DNA from: CAWGJF01 sp963715745
Lineage (GTDB): Bacteria > Bacteroidota > Ignavibacteria > Ignavibacteriales > Ignavibacteriaceae
DNA: 64,000 bases
Assembly: GCA_963715745.1 (NCBI GenBank)
Contig: OY970271.1
Coordinates: 1,922,001 to 1,986,000 of the forward strand
Direction: 5' to 3'
The first letter of the stretch is position 1. Every line of letters starts with the position of its first letter. The position numbers and the translations under genes were made by a program. The notes below the pieces were generated by a model. That model was given only the letters and a program-made list of their open reading frames with translations. It was not told the origin of the DNA and did no database searches. Below are positions 15,728-24,568 of the stretch, piece by piece.

Positions 15728-17260
15728 TTAATGGACAAGCTTGTCCTTAAAATCCTTAGTTAAATAATAACCGCCCGTCTTTTTTGAACCTTTATACTCT
15801 ATAATCTCCAGATCTTTCATCAGGCTAATATCTCTTTCAATTGTTTGGGGAGAAACACCCATTTTATCAGCTATCCTTTTGCCCTTTATCCCTTCGTTTT
15901 TTCTTATTTCAGCTATTATACTGACAATTCTTCTCTTTATTCCCTCATTTATTCCCTCATTTATTCCCTCATTTATAGCCTCATCTAATGCAGCAACAAT
16001 TACATCATCCGCAACAACAACTCCTTCGTCGGCACCAACAGCTTCACCAACAATTCCTGCTTCAACAGGAATGATAGTCTTAAAAACAGAACCTTCTATA
16101 AACTGGGGTTTGGAACTTGGCGAGTAGTGCTTTAAATACTTATTCACGTTTATAATACCTGAACCGAGTTCTTCCACTCTGCCAATCTGGACAAAAAACT
16201 TTGAGATAATGGGGTTCTTTGGAAACGGGATAAAATTGCTAATTAAAATGGGTCCACTGCCATTAGGATTATTAGCATTAAGAATTTCAACCCGATCCCT
16301 ATAAATGATAAAAGTCGCAGAATGAGCATTTGTATATTCGCGATGGACAATAAGATTTGCAATTACCTCCCTGAAAATTCTTTCCCTCAGACTTATTCTG
16401 GTATCACCTTCAAGATAAAATTTATCAGGAAGATGCTTTGCTACAAACTCCATCAAATCATTATATGCTTCAATTAAATTACTCTCTATAATTAATCGAT
16501 CATCATATCGGTCCAGATCTTTTATTCTTACTAAAGCATCTATTTTATAATGAGGGAGAATATCCTTAATTACTACATCTCTACCCAGAAGAAGAATAGC
16601 AGCGAGTGTGAATCCTTCAGTACCATTCTGATGATCTCTTCTGAATAGTCCTGATGCTCTGTAAAATTCATTATCAGATAACTCGAGCCAGGGATGATTA
16701 GGCTTGTTATTCCTAATTAGGTTTCTAACCTTCTTCAATAAACCATCTTTAAAATCAGTCGATCTGATTAAAGAATAAATTTTTCCTTCTGTAAAGTGTG
16801 CCCGTTTACGATTGAAAATTTCTGCAATACCTTCAGTAGTTGTAACTCTAAAATCACCATCGGAACTTCTGTCAAATATCACATCATTGCATTTATGAAC
16901 TTGAGAACTGGCTGGTATCTGAATATGAATAATTTTCTTCCCTTTAATTTCTACTTCGGAAGGGAAAAGTAGATATGTTGGATTTAATTTGTTTGGATTA
17001 TTGGAGAGTGACGAGATATCTGCTTTCATTTGTGCAATGAAAGAAGCATCAACTCCTGTAACATTGCCTTCATTATTAACACCTAAAAGAATTGAACCAC
17101 CCTCACGATTTAGGAATGCACAAACTGTTTCGAATAGATTTTCAGGGACAGCATTGTAAGCCCTTTTAAATTCTATCCGAATTCTTTCCCGTTTTTTTAA
17201 TAAGGTTTTTACTATTTCTAAAGACATAGTTTGAAATAAATTAAAGTGAACTGACAGCAA
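15728..17260 (-). CDS. AlbA_2-domain (Schlafen-like) ATP-binding transcriptional regulator
   Basis: The 510-residue protein begins with an AlbA_2 domain (about 15-130: IEFKRAYN...FLNREGGSILLGVNNEGNVTGVD). A middle region (ANLIVHREYTNAHSATFIIY) and a HATPase_c_4-like part (EELGSGIINVNKYLKHY) follow, then a winged helix at the end (RIADKMGVSPQTIERDISLMKDLEII). Such proteins are common inside type I RM and other defence islands, where their exact role is not established. A tandem INEG repeat, encoded by three copies of a 12-base unit, precedes the HTH. It lies between hsdS and hsdM on the same strand. Confidence 0.8.
   Translation of the reverse strand: MLSVHFNLFQTMSLEIVKTLLKKRERIRIEFKRAYNAVPENLFETVCAFLNREGGSILLGVNNEGNVTGVDASFIAQMKADISSLSNNPNKLNPTYLLFPSEVEIKGKKIIHIQIPASSQVHKCNDVIFDRSSDGDFRVTTTEGIAEIFNRKRAHFTEGKIYSLIRSTDFKDGLLKKVRNLIRNNKPNHPWLELSDNEFYRASGLFRRDHQNGTEGFTLAAILLLGRDVVIKDILPHYKIDALVRIKDLDRYDDRLIIESNLIEAYNDLMEFVAKHLPDKFYLEGDTRISLRERIFREVIANLIVHREYTNAHSATFIIYRDRVEILNANNPNGSGPILISNFIPFPKNPIISKFFVQIGRVEELGSGIINVNKYLKHYSPSSKPQFIEGSVFKTIIPVEAGIVGEAVGADEGVVVADDVIVAALDEAINEGINEGINEGIKRRIVSIIAEIRKNEGIKGKRIADKMGVSPQTIERDISLMKDLEIIEYKGSKKTGGYYLTKDFKDKLVH
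15939..15974. repeat. 12-base coding minisatellite (three units)
   Basis: Three perfect head-to-tail copies of ATTCCCTCATTT lie within the AlbA_2 gene. They encode repeated Asn-Glu-Gly-Ile on the minus strand. The copy number is likely to vary between strains because the units are identical and the frame is kept for any number of units. Confidence 0.85.
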
Positions 17261-17319
17261 AAGTTACACATCCAAGAAAGTATATCAAATCCGCACCCGC
17301 TCCGCTACAACTCCGCTCG

Positions 17320-17406
17320 CAGAATGAACAATGAATAATTAAAAATTATCAATTGACAATTCCTGCTTTATTTTTATTGTTCATTGAAAATTGTTAATTG
17401 TAAATT
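17320..17406. repeat. AT-rich inverted repeat in the gap between hsdS and the AlbA_2 gene
   Basis: GAACAATGAATAATT at the left and ATTGTTCATTGAAAATTG at the right form imperfect inverted arms. They include repeated variants of CAATTGACAATT/AATTGTTAATTG. This looks like a dispersed intergenic repeat rather than a gene. The gap of 150 bases shows no ribosome binding site for another ORF. Confidence 0.5.
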
Positions 17407-17410
17407 TATC

Positions 17411-18649
17411 TCAGACCAGTTTCCCCTCAAACGCTTGTTTAAGTATTGATTGTCTTAATGCTTCTGATTTTTCTAAAGAATCATCAATCGCTTTTTCAAG
17501 ATTATCTGCTTCTGAAAACCGCTTTTCTATTTCTGAAACTATTTGGGTTTGTGTGATTAAATCTGTGTAAGGAATAACAAACTCTTTCAAAACATTAGCT
17601 GGTAATTGAGGCTGAGCAGTCCCAGTTACCTTTTCTTTAATTTGTAAATCAAATTGAGGTGATTGGACATAGTAAATTACAAATTTGGGTAAGTAGTTTT
17701 GTTCTTTCATTCTGAGAATCAACATTCCAGAATTAATTCTAATAACATCGTACTTTATTGATTCATCATAATATGCAACATTTCCAACGGTCCCTCGTGT
17801 AGTGAGAACAATATCACCTCTGCTCAAAGTACCTTTGCGTAATTCTTTATGTTTTTTTTCCGTAATAAAAACGATTTCATCAAACAAAAATCCATTTGGC
17901 CTTACATTCTTAGTAGATAGAAATAAGCAGTACCCTTCTAAACGATAATCTTCGCGTTTTGGATATTTTGGACCACGATCTCCATCGATCAATTCAAAGA
18001 CATCCTTAACAAGTCTCGAATTATAATCACCATCTTCGAATAATTTTCCACTAAACGCACTAGCCAGCACCGATTGGCGATACAACCGTATTTGTTCTTT
18101 TGCTTTTTTAAGAGAAGCAACACCGCTGTCCAATCCGCTGAAGAGTTCCTCTATCTTCTCAACAATTTTTTTCTGCTCGGTGAGTGGTGGGAGGGGGATT
18201 GTCAGTTGACTAAATTTAGATTTGTTTACAATTGGAATTGTGGTTGCAGATGCAACGCTTTCTAATTGATTACGAAAATTTTTAGATTGACAAAAATAAT
18301 ATGTGAACCTTGAATTAATTTTAGGGTTATTAACTAAAGCATTTATTTGTTGGTTAAATGCTACAGGAACTTTATTCAATCCAATTTTCCCCAAATTTCC
18401 GATACAACTCACTAGGATAGAATCAGCAGGCAGCACTCTTCCTTTTTCAGCACCTTTTCTTGAGAGAAATTCTTCTCCATTCGTCACGATACAGTTTAGT
18501 AATTGAGGAGGTTTAATAAATGGGATATAATTTCCATAGTTGTGGGGTTCTTTCTTTGGTGGGGTATTACCTGTTTCGATTTTGTAAACATCACCAAGTT
18601 TAACCCAAGACCAGTTGGGGGGAAGGTTTCGATTTGTGCTATCATTCAT
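17411..18649 (-). CDS. hsdS: Type I restriction-modification system specificity subunit HsdS
   Basis: The 412-residue protein has two target-recognition domains separated by conserved helical spacers: PLPPLTEQKKIVEKIEELFS at about 153-172, then AKEQIRLYRQSVLASAFSGKL. A second spacer set at the C-terminus reads IVSEIEKRFSEADNLEKAI and ALRQSILKQAFEGKL. Each TRD reads half of a bipartite site, and the spacers set the gap. It is complete and not split or inverted. It starts one base after the TIR-like/ATPase gene stop, which implies translational coupling between that gene and the RM system. Confidence 0.93.
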   Translation of the reverse strand: MNDSTNRNLPPNWSWVKLGDVYKIETGNTPPKKEPHNYGNYIPFIKPPQLLNCIVTNGEEFLSRKGAEKGRVLPADSILVSCIGNLGKIGLNKVPVAFNQQINALVNNPKINSRFTYYFCQSKNFRNQLESVASATTIPIVNKSKFSQLTIPLPPLTEQKKIVEKIEELFSGLDSGVASLKKAKEQIRLYRQSVLASAFSGKLFEDGDYNSRLVKDVFELIDGDRGPKYPKREDYRLEGYCLFLSTKNVRPNGFLFDEIVFITEKKHKELRKGTLSRGDIVLTTRGTVGNVAYYDESIKYDVIRINSGMLILRMKEQNYLPKFVIYYVQSPQFDLQIKEKVTGTAQPQLPANVLKEFVIPYTDLITQTQIVSEIEKRFSEADNLEKAIDDSLEKSEALRQSILKQAFEGKLV

Positions 18650-18650
18650 A

Positions 18651-21014
18651 TTAAAAATGTTTAGTTAGCAAAAGATCAATCGTTGGGTGGAAAGAAAAAT
18701 ATTTACGTTCTTTAGAATCAGTTAAAATAAATTGTAATTTTGAATCTGGATCAACTAATGTACTCCAGTCTACATTTTGGTTATTTTCAACAAAGTACAT
18801 AAACTGAATGTTCAGAAGAAATGCTACTAGTATTTTTTGATTTTCAGTCGAAATATTTAGGTCATTTAATAATTTATTAAAATAATCTGTTGGAATTTTT
18901 TGACTTTCATTGATTAAATGTTTTACGCCATTGAGAAATTGACCAAAATTTATTTGAAACTCTAATGATAAAAGCTCGGCTTCGATAGATTCAAATATAT
19001 GTAAAGCGTAATAATCAAGCGCTTCATTGAACACCCTGTTATTAATTTGATCCAACTTTTGGCTCCTTGCAATTGATATCATATTATTAAAGAAAAAGAT
19101 ATAATCACGAGGTCTTACATAAAGATACTTCTCTAACTTTTGAAGTAATGATCTGATATTAAAATCATCAGTTAATATATTAGTAATATTCTCAATACCA
19201 TTTTCCTGGAAACGTTTATTTATCATTCTCATTAACGATTCAATATCCCACTTATAGAAAACTTTTTTCACTTTATCTTTTTCAGTTATCTTTTCTTTAA
19301 AGGTATCATATATGTCAGATCTAATAAATAAATTGATTGAATACTCATAAAGTTCTAGTTTAAATAAATTCGCACAAATCTCGTGAAGATTAAAAAGTAT
19401 CAAACTTACAATTTTTGAATTATTTCTTAAGCTTAAGTTGGAATCAAGACCATCGATATTCAAATAGAATGTTTTACCACTTTTCTTATAATAGTTTCCG
19501 ACTAAATTAATTACCCTCACAATATCATTTGAATAAAATTCATTTTGTAAAGCTTTCACATCGTCTTTCCCATCATCCATTATTTTGTTTATTATATCAA
19601 CCAAATTTTCTGTTATCGACTTGTCTTTATTAATAAATGATAGTGAATCATAACCCTCCATAAATTTTAAATCGTTTTCTTCATTCAAATTATCTTGCTC
19701 AATAATATATGCATAAGTCTCCTTAGCAATTATCACATAAAGTACGAACTTCCAAAATGCTTGAACGACTTTATTTTTATCATTATCTGATGTAAATGAA
19801 ATTGTTAAATCATAAATATCATCAAGGTTATATTGATTAAATAACTTACTAATATTTATAACAGATGAAGTCTTCTTTCTCTTAAATATTTGAAAAGCAG
19901 CACTTTTACCAGTACCCTTTCTTCCTATAACCATTTTGTAACCAAGTTTAGAAAGTTCACCGTATTCTGGGGTCTCAATAAAAGATGATTTTAATAAACT
20001 CAAGTCGTTTTCAGCTACGTGTTCACCTAGATCAACATTATCGAATATAGATTTTTTTGAATGATGAATTGTCAAATTATAAGAGTTAATAATTGCAATC
20101 GAATTAGAATGTTGCCCTAAAAAATTTGAAACAATTCTCTTAGCTTCCTTAGCATTTGCATATTGCTTTATAATTGAAATAATATCAGAAGGTTTTTTTC
20201 GGTGTATAGAGCTAAGAATTAATGTCCTTCTACCGGTTGCGACACTTAAACCAGCTATAAAAGCACATTTAAGGAAATGATGCAGGTTTTCATTTGCATT
20301 TGCCAAACCTAAATCAATGATGACAGCATAAGATTTCTTAATCTGCTTACAATACCATACTAGATTATTTGTATCTTCTTGGGGATCATCAATAATAATA
20401 TTTGTTTGAATATTAGATATTTCAGTTTCTATTCTTTCAGTGACATCTTGTTTATCAAAATTCTTTATATAAAGAATTGAATTTGCGTCTATTTCTGTAC
20501 AATCAGTTAAAACATCATCTTCGGAAAAATTAAATAAATGGTTAACCTTATCTTTTTCCCAAAACCTTTTTCTAGTCATTTTTGAAGTAAATCTACCCTT
20601 TTCATACTTCCCTATACCGATTCCTAATAATGGTTTGATGAATCTATCAATATCATCAAAATCAAAATCAGAATTGACTGTTGGATGAATCTTTTTGTCA
20701 ATTCCTAAAGAATAACCGTATTCAAACAAAACATTGAAATTCAAATCAGATAATTCAATTAAAACAGCTTTTGCTCTGCATATATTCTCACAGATTTCAC
20801 AATATATCATAGAGTTTTCGATTTCCATATCCTTATTCCAAGTTATCCACCTTCTACCTGTCTCCTTACTCAGTACGCCAGATGAATCTTCTAACATTTT
20901 TGAAATCTCTTCTATATGGCTAGAATATGCCATAAATATTCTATCATCCTCGGTAAAATTCTCTATACCATTTGGACAAAGTCCATCGGCAACTTCACAA
21001 TATTTATTTTTCAT
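18651..21014 (-). CDS. TIR-like/nucleotide-hydrolase-like plus P-loop ATPase protein, putative defence effector
   Basis: The 787-residue protein has a first domain at about 25-135 (RIFMAYSSHIEEI, AKAVLIELSDLNFNVLFEYGYSLG). This matches the TIR/nucleoside-deoxyribosyltransferase-like pattern, with Glu98 in the ExGxxxG position. A second copy at about 215-270 (KKSYAVIIDLGLANANENLHHF) lacks that Glu. A P-loop follows (GRKGTGKS, 364-371) that starts a Sll1717-like ATPase, then a long helical C-terminus. The architecture suggests a nucleotide-cleaving effector gated by an ATPase, as in antiviral defence. It is coupled to hsdS (one-base gap) inside a type I RM island. Function is inferred from architecture and position. 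Confidence 0.6.
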   Translation of the reverse strand: MKNKYCEVADGLCPNGIENFTEDDRIFMAYSSHIEEISKMLEDSSGVLSKETGRRWITWNKDMEIENSMIYCEICENICRAKAVLIELSDLNFNVLFEYGYSLGIDKKIHPTVNSDFDFDDIDRFIKPLLGIGIGKYEKGRFTSKMTRKRFWEKDKVNHLFNFSEDDVLTDCTEIDANSILYIKNFDKQDVTERIETEISNIQTNIIIDDPQEDTNNLVWYCKQIKKSYAVIIDLGLANANENLHHFLKCAFIAGLSVATGRRTLILSSIHRKKPSDIISIIKQYANAKEAKRIVSNFLGQHSNSIAIINSYNLTIHHSKKSIFDNVDLGEHVAENDLSLLKSSFIETPEYGELSKLGYKMVIGRKGTGKSAAFQIFKRKKTSSVINISKLFNQYNLDDIYDLTISFTSDNDKNKVVQAFWKFVLYVIIAKETYAYIIEQDNLNEENDLKFMEGYDSLSFINKDKSITENLVDIINKIMDDGKDDVKALQNEFYSNDIVRVINLVGNYYKKSGKTFYLNIDGLDSNLSLRNNSKIVSLILFNLHEICANLFKLELYEYSINLFIRSDIYDTFKEKITEKDKVKKVFYKWDIESLMRMINKRFQENGIENITNILTDDFNIRSLLQKLEKYLYVRPRDYIFFFNNMISIARSQKLDQINNRVFNEALDYYALHIFESIEAELLSLEFQINFGQFLNGVKHLINESQKIPTDYFNKLLNDLNISTENQKILVAFLLNIQFMYFVENNQNVDWSTLVDPDSKLQFILTDSKERKYFSFHPTIDLLLTKHF

Positions 21015-21027
21015 TTTGCACCATTTA

Positions 21028-21228
21028 TTAAACCGCTAATTCTTTATTTATTTCCTCAATAATTTTTTCAGTCTCTCCGCTAAATAGTTGATATAACTTA
21101 CCAAGTCCACCTTCATCAACAACTGTCTGAACCGGGATTCTTTGGATTTTTAGATTTCCAGGATTTTGGATTACAAGATTTTTTATTCGGAAGTGATTCG
21201 GAAATATTATTTTGTTTTTTCTTTTCAT
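21028..21228 (-). pseudogene. Remnant of an HsdR C-terminus
   Basis: The last 30 residues of this 66-codon frame (DEGGLGKLYQLF...EEINKELAV) align without gaps to the end of HsdR encoded 750 bases upstream (GEGGLGKLHQLF...EEINNELAA). The DNA aligns over about 90 bases at roughly 60 percent by eye. The N-terminal half is unrelated and overlaps a repeat (21124-21140). It is best read as the tail of a second, divergent hsdR left behind by recombination. It may still be translated but is not a recognisable domain by itself. Confidence 0.7.
21124..21140. repeat. 17-mer repeat, copy A (inverted)
   Basis: The reverse complement reads GAATCCCGGTTCAGACA, one mismatch from the two identical copies at 21310 and 21767. 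It lies inside the hsdR-tail remnant, in opposite orientation to the others, and borders the segment between the remnant and the GxxExxY gene. Confidence 0.75.
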
Positions 21229-21309
21229 TTAACACTAAAATTAAATCAAATTACTTCATTCGGAAACCATTCGGAACTAACGTTTAATCCTAACATCCTT
21301 TAATCTTGT

Positions 21310-21326
21310 GAATCCTGGTTCAGACA
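21310..21326. repeat. 17-mer repeat, copy B (direct)
   Basis: GAATCCTGGTTCAGACA lies 8 bases before the stop of the GxxExxY gene on its downstream side. Extended flanks (CCTTTAATC...CTTTAATCCTGAGTATCCTG) are further degenerate copies of an AATCCT-type unit. Confidence 0.8.
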
Positions 21327-21333
21327 TTTTCCT

Positions 21334-21744
21334 TTAATCCTGAGTATCCTGCTTGTCCGCTGAGTCGGAGTTCAGACGATTAAATAATCTTTTAAACTCC
21401 AGACTCTTAGCACCAAAATTTATCAACAATCCGACTTCCATATTATAAGCTTCAAGATAATTCTTACCCTGTGCAAGATGTACGTCCTCTAACTGTATTA
21501 GCGCTTTCAGTTCGACCATAATTTTATCTTCGACGAAGAAATCAACTCTACGTGTTCCAATCTCATACTCTCCATACATAATCGGCATTTCTTTCTCCCG
21601 TTCAAATTTCAACCCTTCAAGATTCATCTCAATTTCCAAAGCACGCTGGTAAATAACTTCCTGAAATCCATTACCCAAAGTTGAATGAACTTTCATTGCA
21701 CACCCAATGATACGTTTTGTTATGTCTTCATACTTCATTTCCAT
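21334..21744 (-). CDS. GxxExxY protein (PD-(D/E)XK-like, PF13366 type)
   Basis: This 136-residue protein contains the defining GFQEVIY and the nuclease-like core RRVDFFVEDKIMVELKAL, with Asp, Glu and Lys in the order D...ELK. GxxExxY proteins are often found next to repeats or inside other operons, and their function is unknown. Here the gene is bracketed by identical 17-base repeats (copies B and C). Its last residues (SADKQDTQD) are encoded by the repeat-like flank. It sits between hsdR and the hsdR-tail remnant, so it may have entered as a cassette. Confidence 0.85.
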   Translation of the reverse strand: MEMKYEDITKRIIGCAMKVHSTLGNGFQEVIYQRALEIEMNLEGLKFEREKEMPIMYGEYEIGTRRVDFFVEDKIMVELKALIQLEDVHLAQGKNYLEAYNMEVGLLINFGAKSLEFKRLFNRLNSDSADKQDTQD

Positions 21745-21766
21745 CCTGCTAATCCTTTAATTCCTT

Positions 21767-21783
21767 GAATCCTGGTTCAGACA
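21767..21783. repeat. 17-mer repeat, copy C (direct)
   Basis: GAATCCTGGTTCAGACA is identical to copy B, and ends one base before the hsdR stop codon. It lies just upstream of the GxxExxY start. Copies B and C flank that gene as direct repeats about 457 bases apart. Confidence 0.8.
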
Positions 21784-21784
21784 A

Positions 21785-24568
21785 TTATGCTGCGAGCTCA
21801 TTATTAATTTCCTCCAAAAACTTTTCATAATTCGAACCGAATAGCTGATGGAGCTTTCCTAATCCTCCTTCGCCATCAAAAGGTGTCCGGTCAAAATCTT
21901 TAACTTCAATTCTTACAGAAGAGACAATATGGTCCTTAATCATTCTAAGCCACTCCATCTGCTCTTCATTAAACTGAACAGGTCCGGCATTTTTTCTAAA
22001 TACCCATTCTTTAAAATTGCGGTTAATTATTTCGCTGTATGGCTCAAGTGTTTTATCAATTCCAATTTCAAATCTTATAAGAGAAATAATATCGGTTAAC
22101 ATTCCGACAGTTGTTTTGTGCTTTACACGTTTCGGTTCTGTTCTTTCATAAGCACGCCAGATTTGTTCTACAGATAGGAAATACGGCGGGGATATTAATG
22201 CATCTCGCAGTTCCGTTATCATTTTAAAATTCAAATTTGTAGGGACAGGTCGAGACCTGTCCCTACGTAGTGAATATAGGATCCTTAATGCAATAATCTC
22301 ATCCTTATTTTCATCTAGAAACTTCCGGAAGTTGTTAATAATTTCTTCGGAATTTTCTTTTGCGGTAGTGTCAAAACCGGAGTGAATTACTCTGTCGGGA
22401 TTTGTTTCATCAATTATCTGGTAAATTTTCTGCCGGACGGTTTCAATAAAATCTCTCAGCTTTGGATCATCGAAGGGTTTCGTGGCTGATTGAATGAATG
22501 GTTGAATGGCTGATTGAATTTGTGCTTCGGTTGGTTCTTCATCTTCGGACAGATTATTAATTTGTCTTACAAGATTTACCTGGTAATCGGGATCATATAC
22601 ATTTGCAAGATCACCGGCTATTTCAGTGACATTCTTTCCGCCTGCAAGCGCTGTAAATTTTTCTCTGTCGGTTTCGGATATCTGCTTATCCAGTCTTGTT
22701 AATCGTGAAGCCAGCGAAGTAACATTATCTTCATCCGGTTGGAGGATTACCATTTTCATAAGATCTTTCAGCGGTACGGAAGGTTTCTTATCAACTACCG
22801 GGTAATCAACCTTAACAGATTTGAACACTCCGACAGCATCCACAATATAGAATCTTTCCTTATTCAACTTTGCGCTTGGTGTAACTTTAACCAGCTCATC
22901 CTTTGTAAATGAACGTGTCCCTCGCCCAATCATCTGCTGAAAGTAATTGCGTGAACGGACATCACGCATAAAGATTAACACTTCAATAGGTTTAACATCT
23001 GTGCCGGTAGCTATCATATCAACAGTAACAGCGATACGCGGATTGTATGCTGTTCTGAACTGCTGAAGGATTGATTCAGGGTCTTCATCAACTGCTTTGT
23101 AAGTAATCTTTTTACAGAAATCATTTCCTTCTCCAAACTCCTCACGGACAATGTGAACAATATCTTCTGCGTGGCTGTCTGTCTTTGCAAAGATTAATGT
23201 TTTAGGAACTTCGAAGCCTTCATCTCTTTCAGGATAGAACTCTTCTGTTAATACTCTTTTATATTCCTTGATAATATTTCTTATTGTGCTGGGATTAACA
23301 ATATCTCTGTCTAGCTGAGTTCCTGCATAATTAACTTCATCTTCAAGCTGTGTCCATTCCTTCTTACGAGTCATCTTGTTTCTTAAATCAACATACTGTT
23401 TTGCTTTTATTTTTGCACCGTCTCTTGTTACTTCTGTTTCAATTGTGTAAACATCATAACCAACATTAACTTTATCGGCGATTGACTGCTTAAGTGTGTA
23501 TTCACTTACAACATTTTCGTGAAAGAAAGCATAAGTTCTTTTATCTGGAGTTGCAGTTAGTCCAATCATAAATGAATCGAAGTAATCGAGCACTTGTTTC
23601 CAGAGATTATAGATTGAACGGTGGCATTCGTCGATGATAATAACATCGAAAGTCTCAATCGGAACTTTAGCATTATAGGCTACCTCTACCGGTTTATCAA
23701 TCGTTTTAGATTCATAAGGAGATTCATCTTCAAGAGATTCATCAAGCTCTTTTCCTTTAAGGATTGAGTACATCCTCTGGATTGTGCTGATACAAACCTG
23801 TGCAGAAGGATCAATAAAGTTTGATTGCAATCTTTGGATAGTATAAAGTTCCGGGAAAAGTCTTTTATCATCTGTCGGTTTGTATGCACGGAATTCCTGT
23901 TCAGCCTGCTTGCCGAGGTTTCTTGTATCAACCAGGAATAAAATCTTTTTTGCTTTTGCGAATTTCAGCAGACGATAAACTGATGTGATTGCACAAAAGG
24001 TCTTCCCAGCACCGGTAGCCATCTGCACAAGTGCGCGTGGCTTGTTCTCAGAAAATGATTGTTCAAGGTTTATAATTGCATTGAGTTGGCAAATCCGTAA
24101 TCCAGTTGAAGCAAGCGTTGGGAATTTTTTTAATCTTCCCCTTAGGGACTCTTCTTCTTTGTTCCATTCTAAAAGAGTCTCCGGCTTATGGAAATTAAAT
24201 ATTTCTCTTTGTCTTGGAGAAGGATCTAAGCCATCAGTAAATTGAGTTTCAATTCCCGTAGATTCATATTGAAATCTCAGATCTTCTTTTTTACCGATAA
24301 ACTTTAATTCATCAGCAGCATATCGAACAGTTTGTGCCTCGTGAACCTGGCTTAAAGTGTGTCCTTCTTTTTTTGCTTCAATAACACCAACAGGTTTTCT
24401 GTCAATGAATAGTATATAATCAGCAGAACCGGATTCGGTAGGGTATTCTCTCACAGCAATTCCTAAGCCTGCAGATGGATTTATAGCTTTGTAATCCTGG
24501 ACTATCCAGCCTGCTTGCTGAAGCTGCTTGTCAATATTTTCTCTGGCTTTTTGTTCCGGAGTAGGCAA
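21785..24568 (-). CDS. hsdR: Type I restriction-modification system endonuclease/translocase subunit HsdR
   Basis: This is 927 residues. The N-terminal nuclease domain (AVREYPTESGSADYILFIDRKPVGVIEAKKEG) supplies the D...ExK site. An SF2 translocase follows with Walker A MATGAGKTF, DEAD-box variant DECH in IIIDECHRSIY, motif III GLTATPD, and motif VI QMIGRGTRS. The helical C-terminus ends in NNELAA. It cleaves unmodified DNA after translocation in complex with HsdM and HsdS. It is the first gene of the island, 40 bases upstream of GxxExxY. A perfect 28-base palindrome sits in frame near residue 770 (RRDRSRPVPTN) and has not broken the gene. Confidence 0.95.
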   Translation of the reverse strand: MPTPEQKARENIDKQLQQAGWIVQDYKAINPSAGLGIAVREYPTESGSADYILFIDRKPVGVIEAKKEGHTLSQVHEAQTVRYAADELKFIGKKEDLRFQYESTGIETQFTDGLDPSPRQREIFNFHKPETLLEWNKEEESLRGRLKKFPTLASTGLRICQLNAIINLEQSFSENKPRALVQMATGAGKTFCAITSVYRLLKFAKAKKILFLVDTRNLGKQAEQEFRAYKPTDDKRLFPELYTIQRLQSNFIDPSAQVCISTIQRMYSILKGKELDESLEDESPYESKTIDKPVEVAYNAKVPIETFDVIIIDECHRSIYNLWKQVLDYFDSFMIGLTATPDKRTYAFFHENVVSEYTLKQSIADKVNVGYDVYTIETEVTRDGAKIKAKQYVDLRNKMTRKKEWTQLEDEVNYAGTQLDRDIVNPSTIRNIIKEYKRVLTEEFYPERDEGFEVPKTLIFAKTDSHAEDIVHIVREEFGEGNDFCKKITYKAVDEDPESILQQFRTAYNPRIAVTVDMIATGTDVKPIEVLIFMRDVRSRNYFQQMIGRGTRSFTKDELVKVTPSAKLNKERFYIVDAVGVFKSVKVDYPVVDKKPSVPLKDLMKMVILQPDEDNVTSLASRLTRLDKQISETDREKFTALAGGKNVTEIAGDLANVYDPDYQVNLVRQINNLSEDEEPTEAQIQSAIQPFIQSATKPFDDPKLRDFIETVRQKIYQIIDETNPDRVIHSGFDTTAKENSEEIINNFRKFLDENKDEIIALRILYSLRRDRSRPVPTNLNFKMITELRDALISPPYFLSVEQIWRAYERTEPKRVKHKTTVGMLTDIISLIRFEIGIDKTLEPYSEIINRNFKEWVFRKNAGPVQFNEEQMEWLRMIKDHIVSSVRIEVKDFDRTPFDGEGGLGKLHQLFGSNYEKFLEEINNELAA
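22239..22266. repeat. Perfect 28-base palindrome in frame inside hsdR
   Basis: GTAGGGACAGGTC-ga-GACCTGTCCCTAC has two 13-base perfect arms and a 2-base loop. It is translated as part of RRDRSRPVPTN in HsdR. It is GC-rich against its surroundings and has the look of a dispersed palindromic element inserted without shifting the frame. Confidence 0.85.

Noticed and set aside
15939..15974. Possible CRISPR-like array
   Set aside because: The units are only 12 bases, contiguous with no spacers, and in frame within a gene. No cas gene is nearby.
21028..21228. Independent small gene
   Set aside because: Its C-terminal half is the tail of HsdR and the N-terminal half overlaps a repeat, so a recombination relic is more likely than a true gene.
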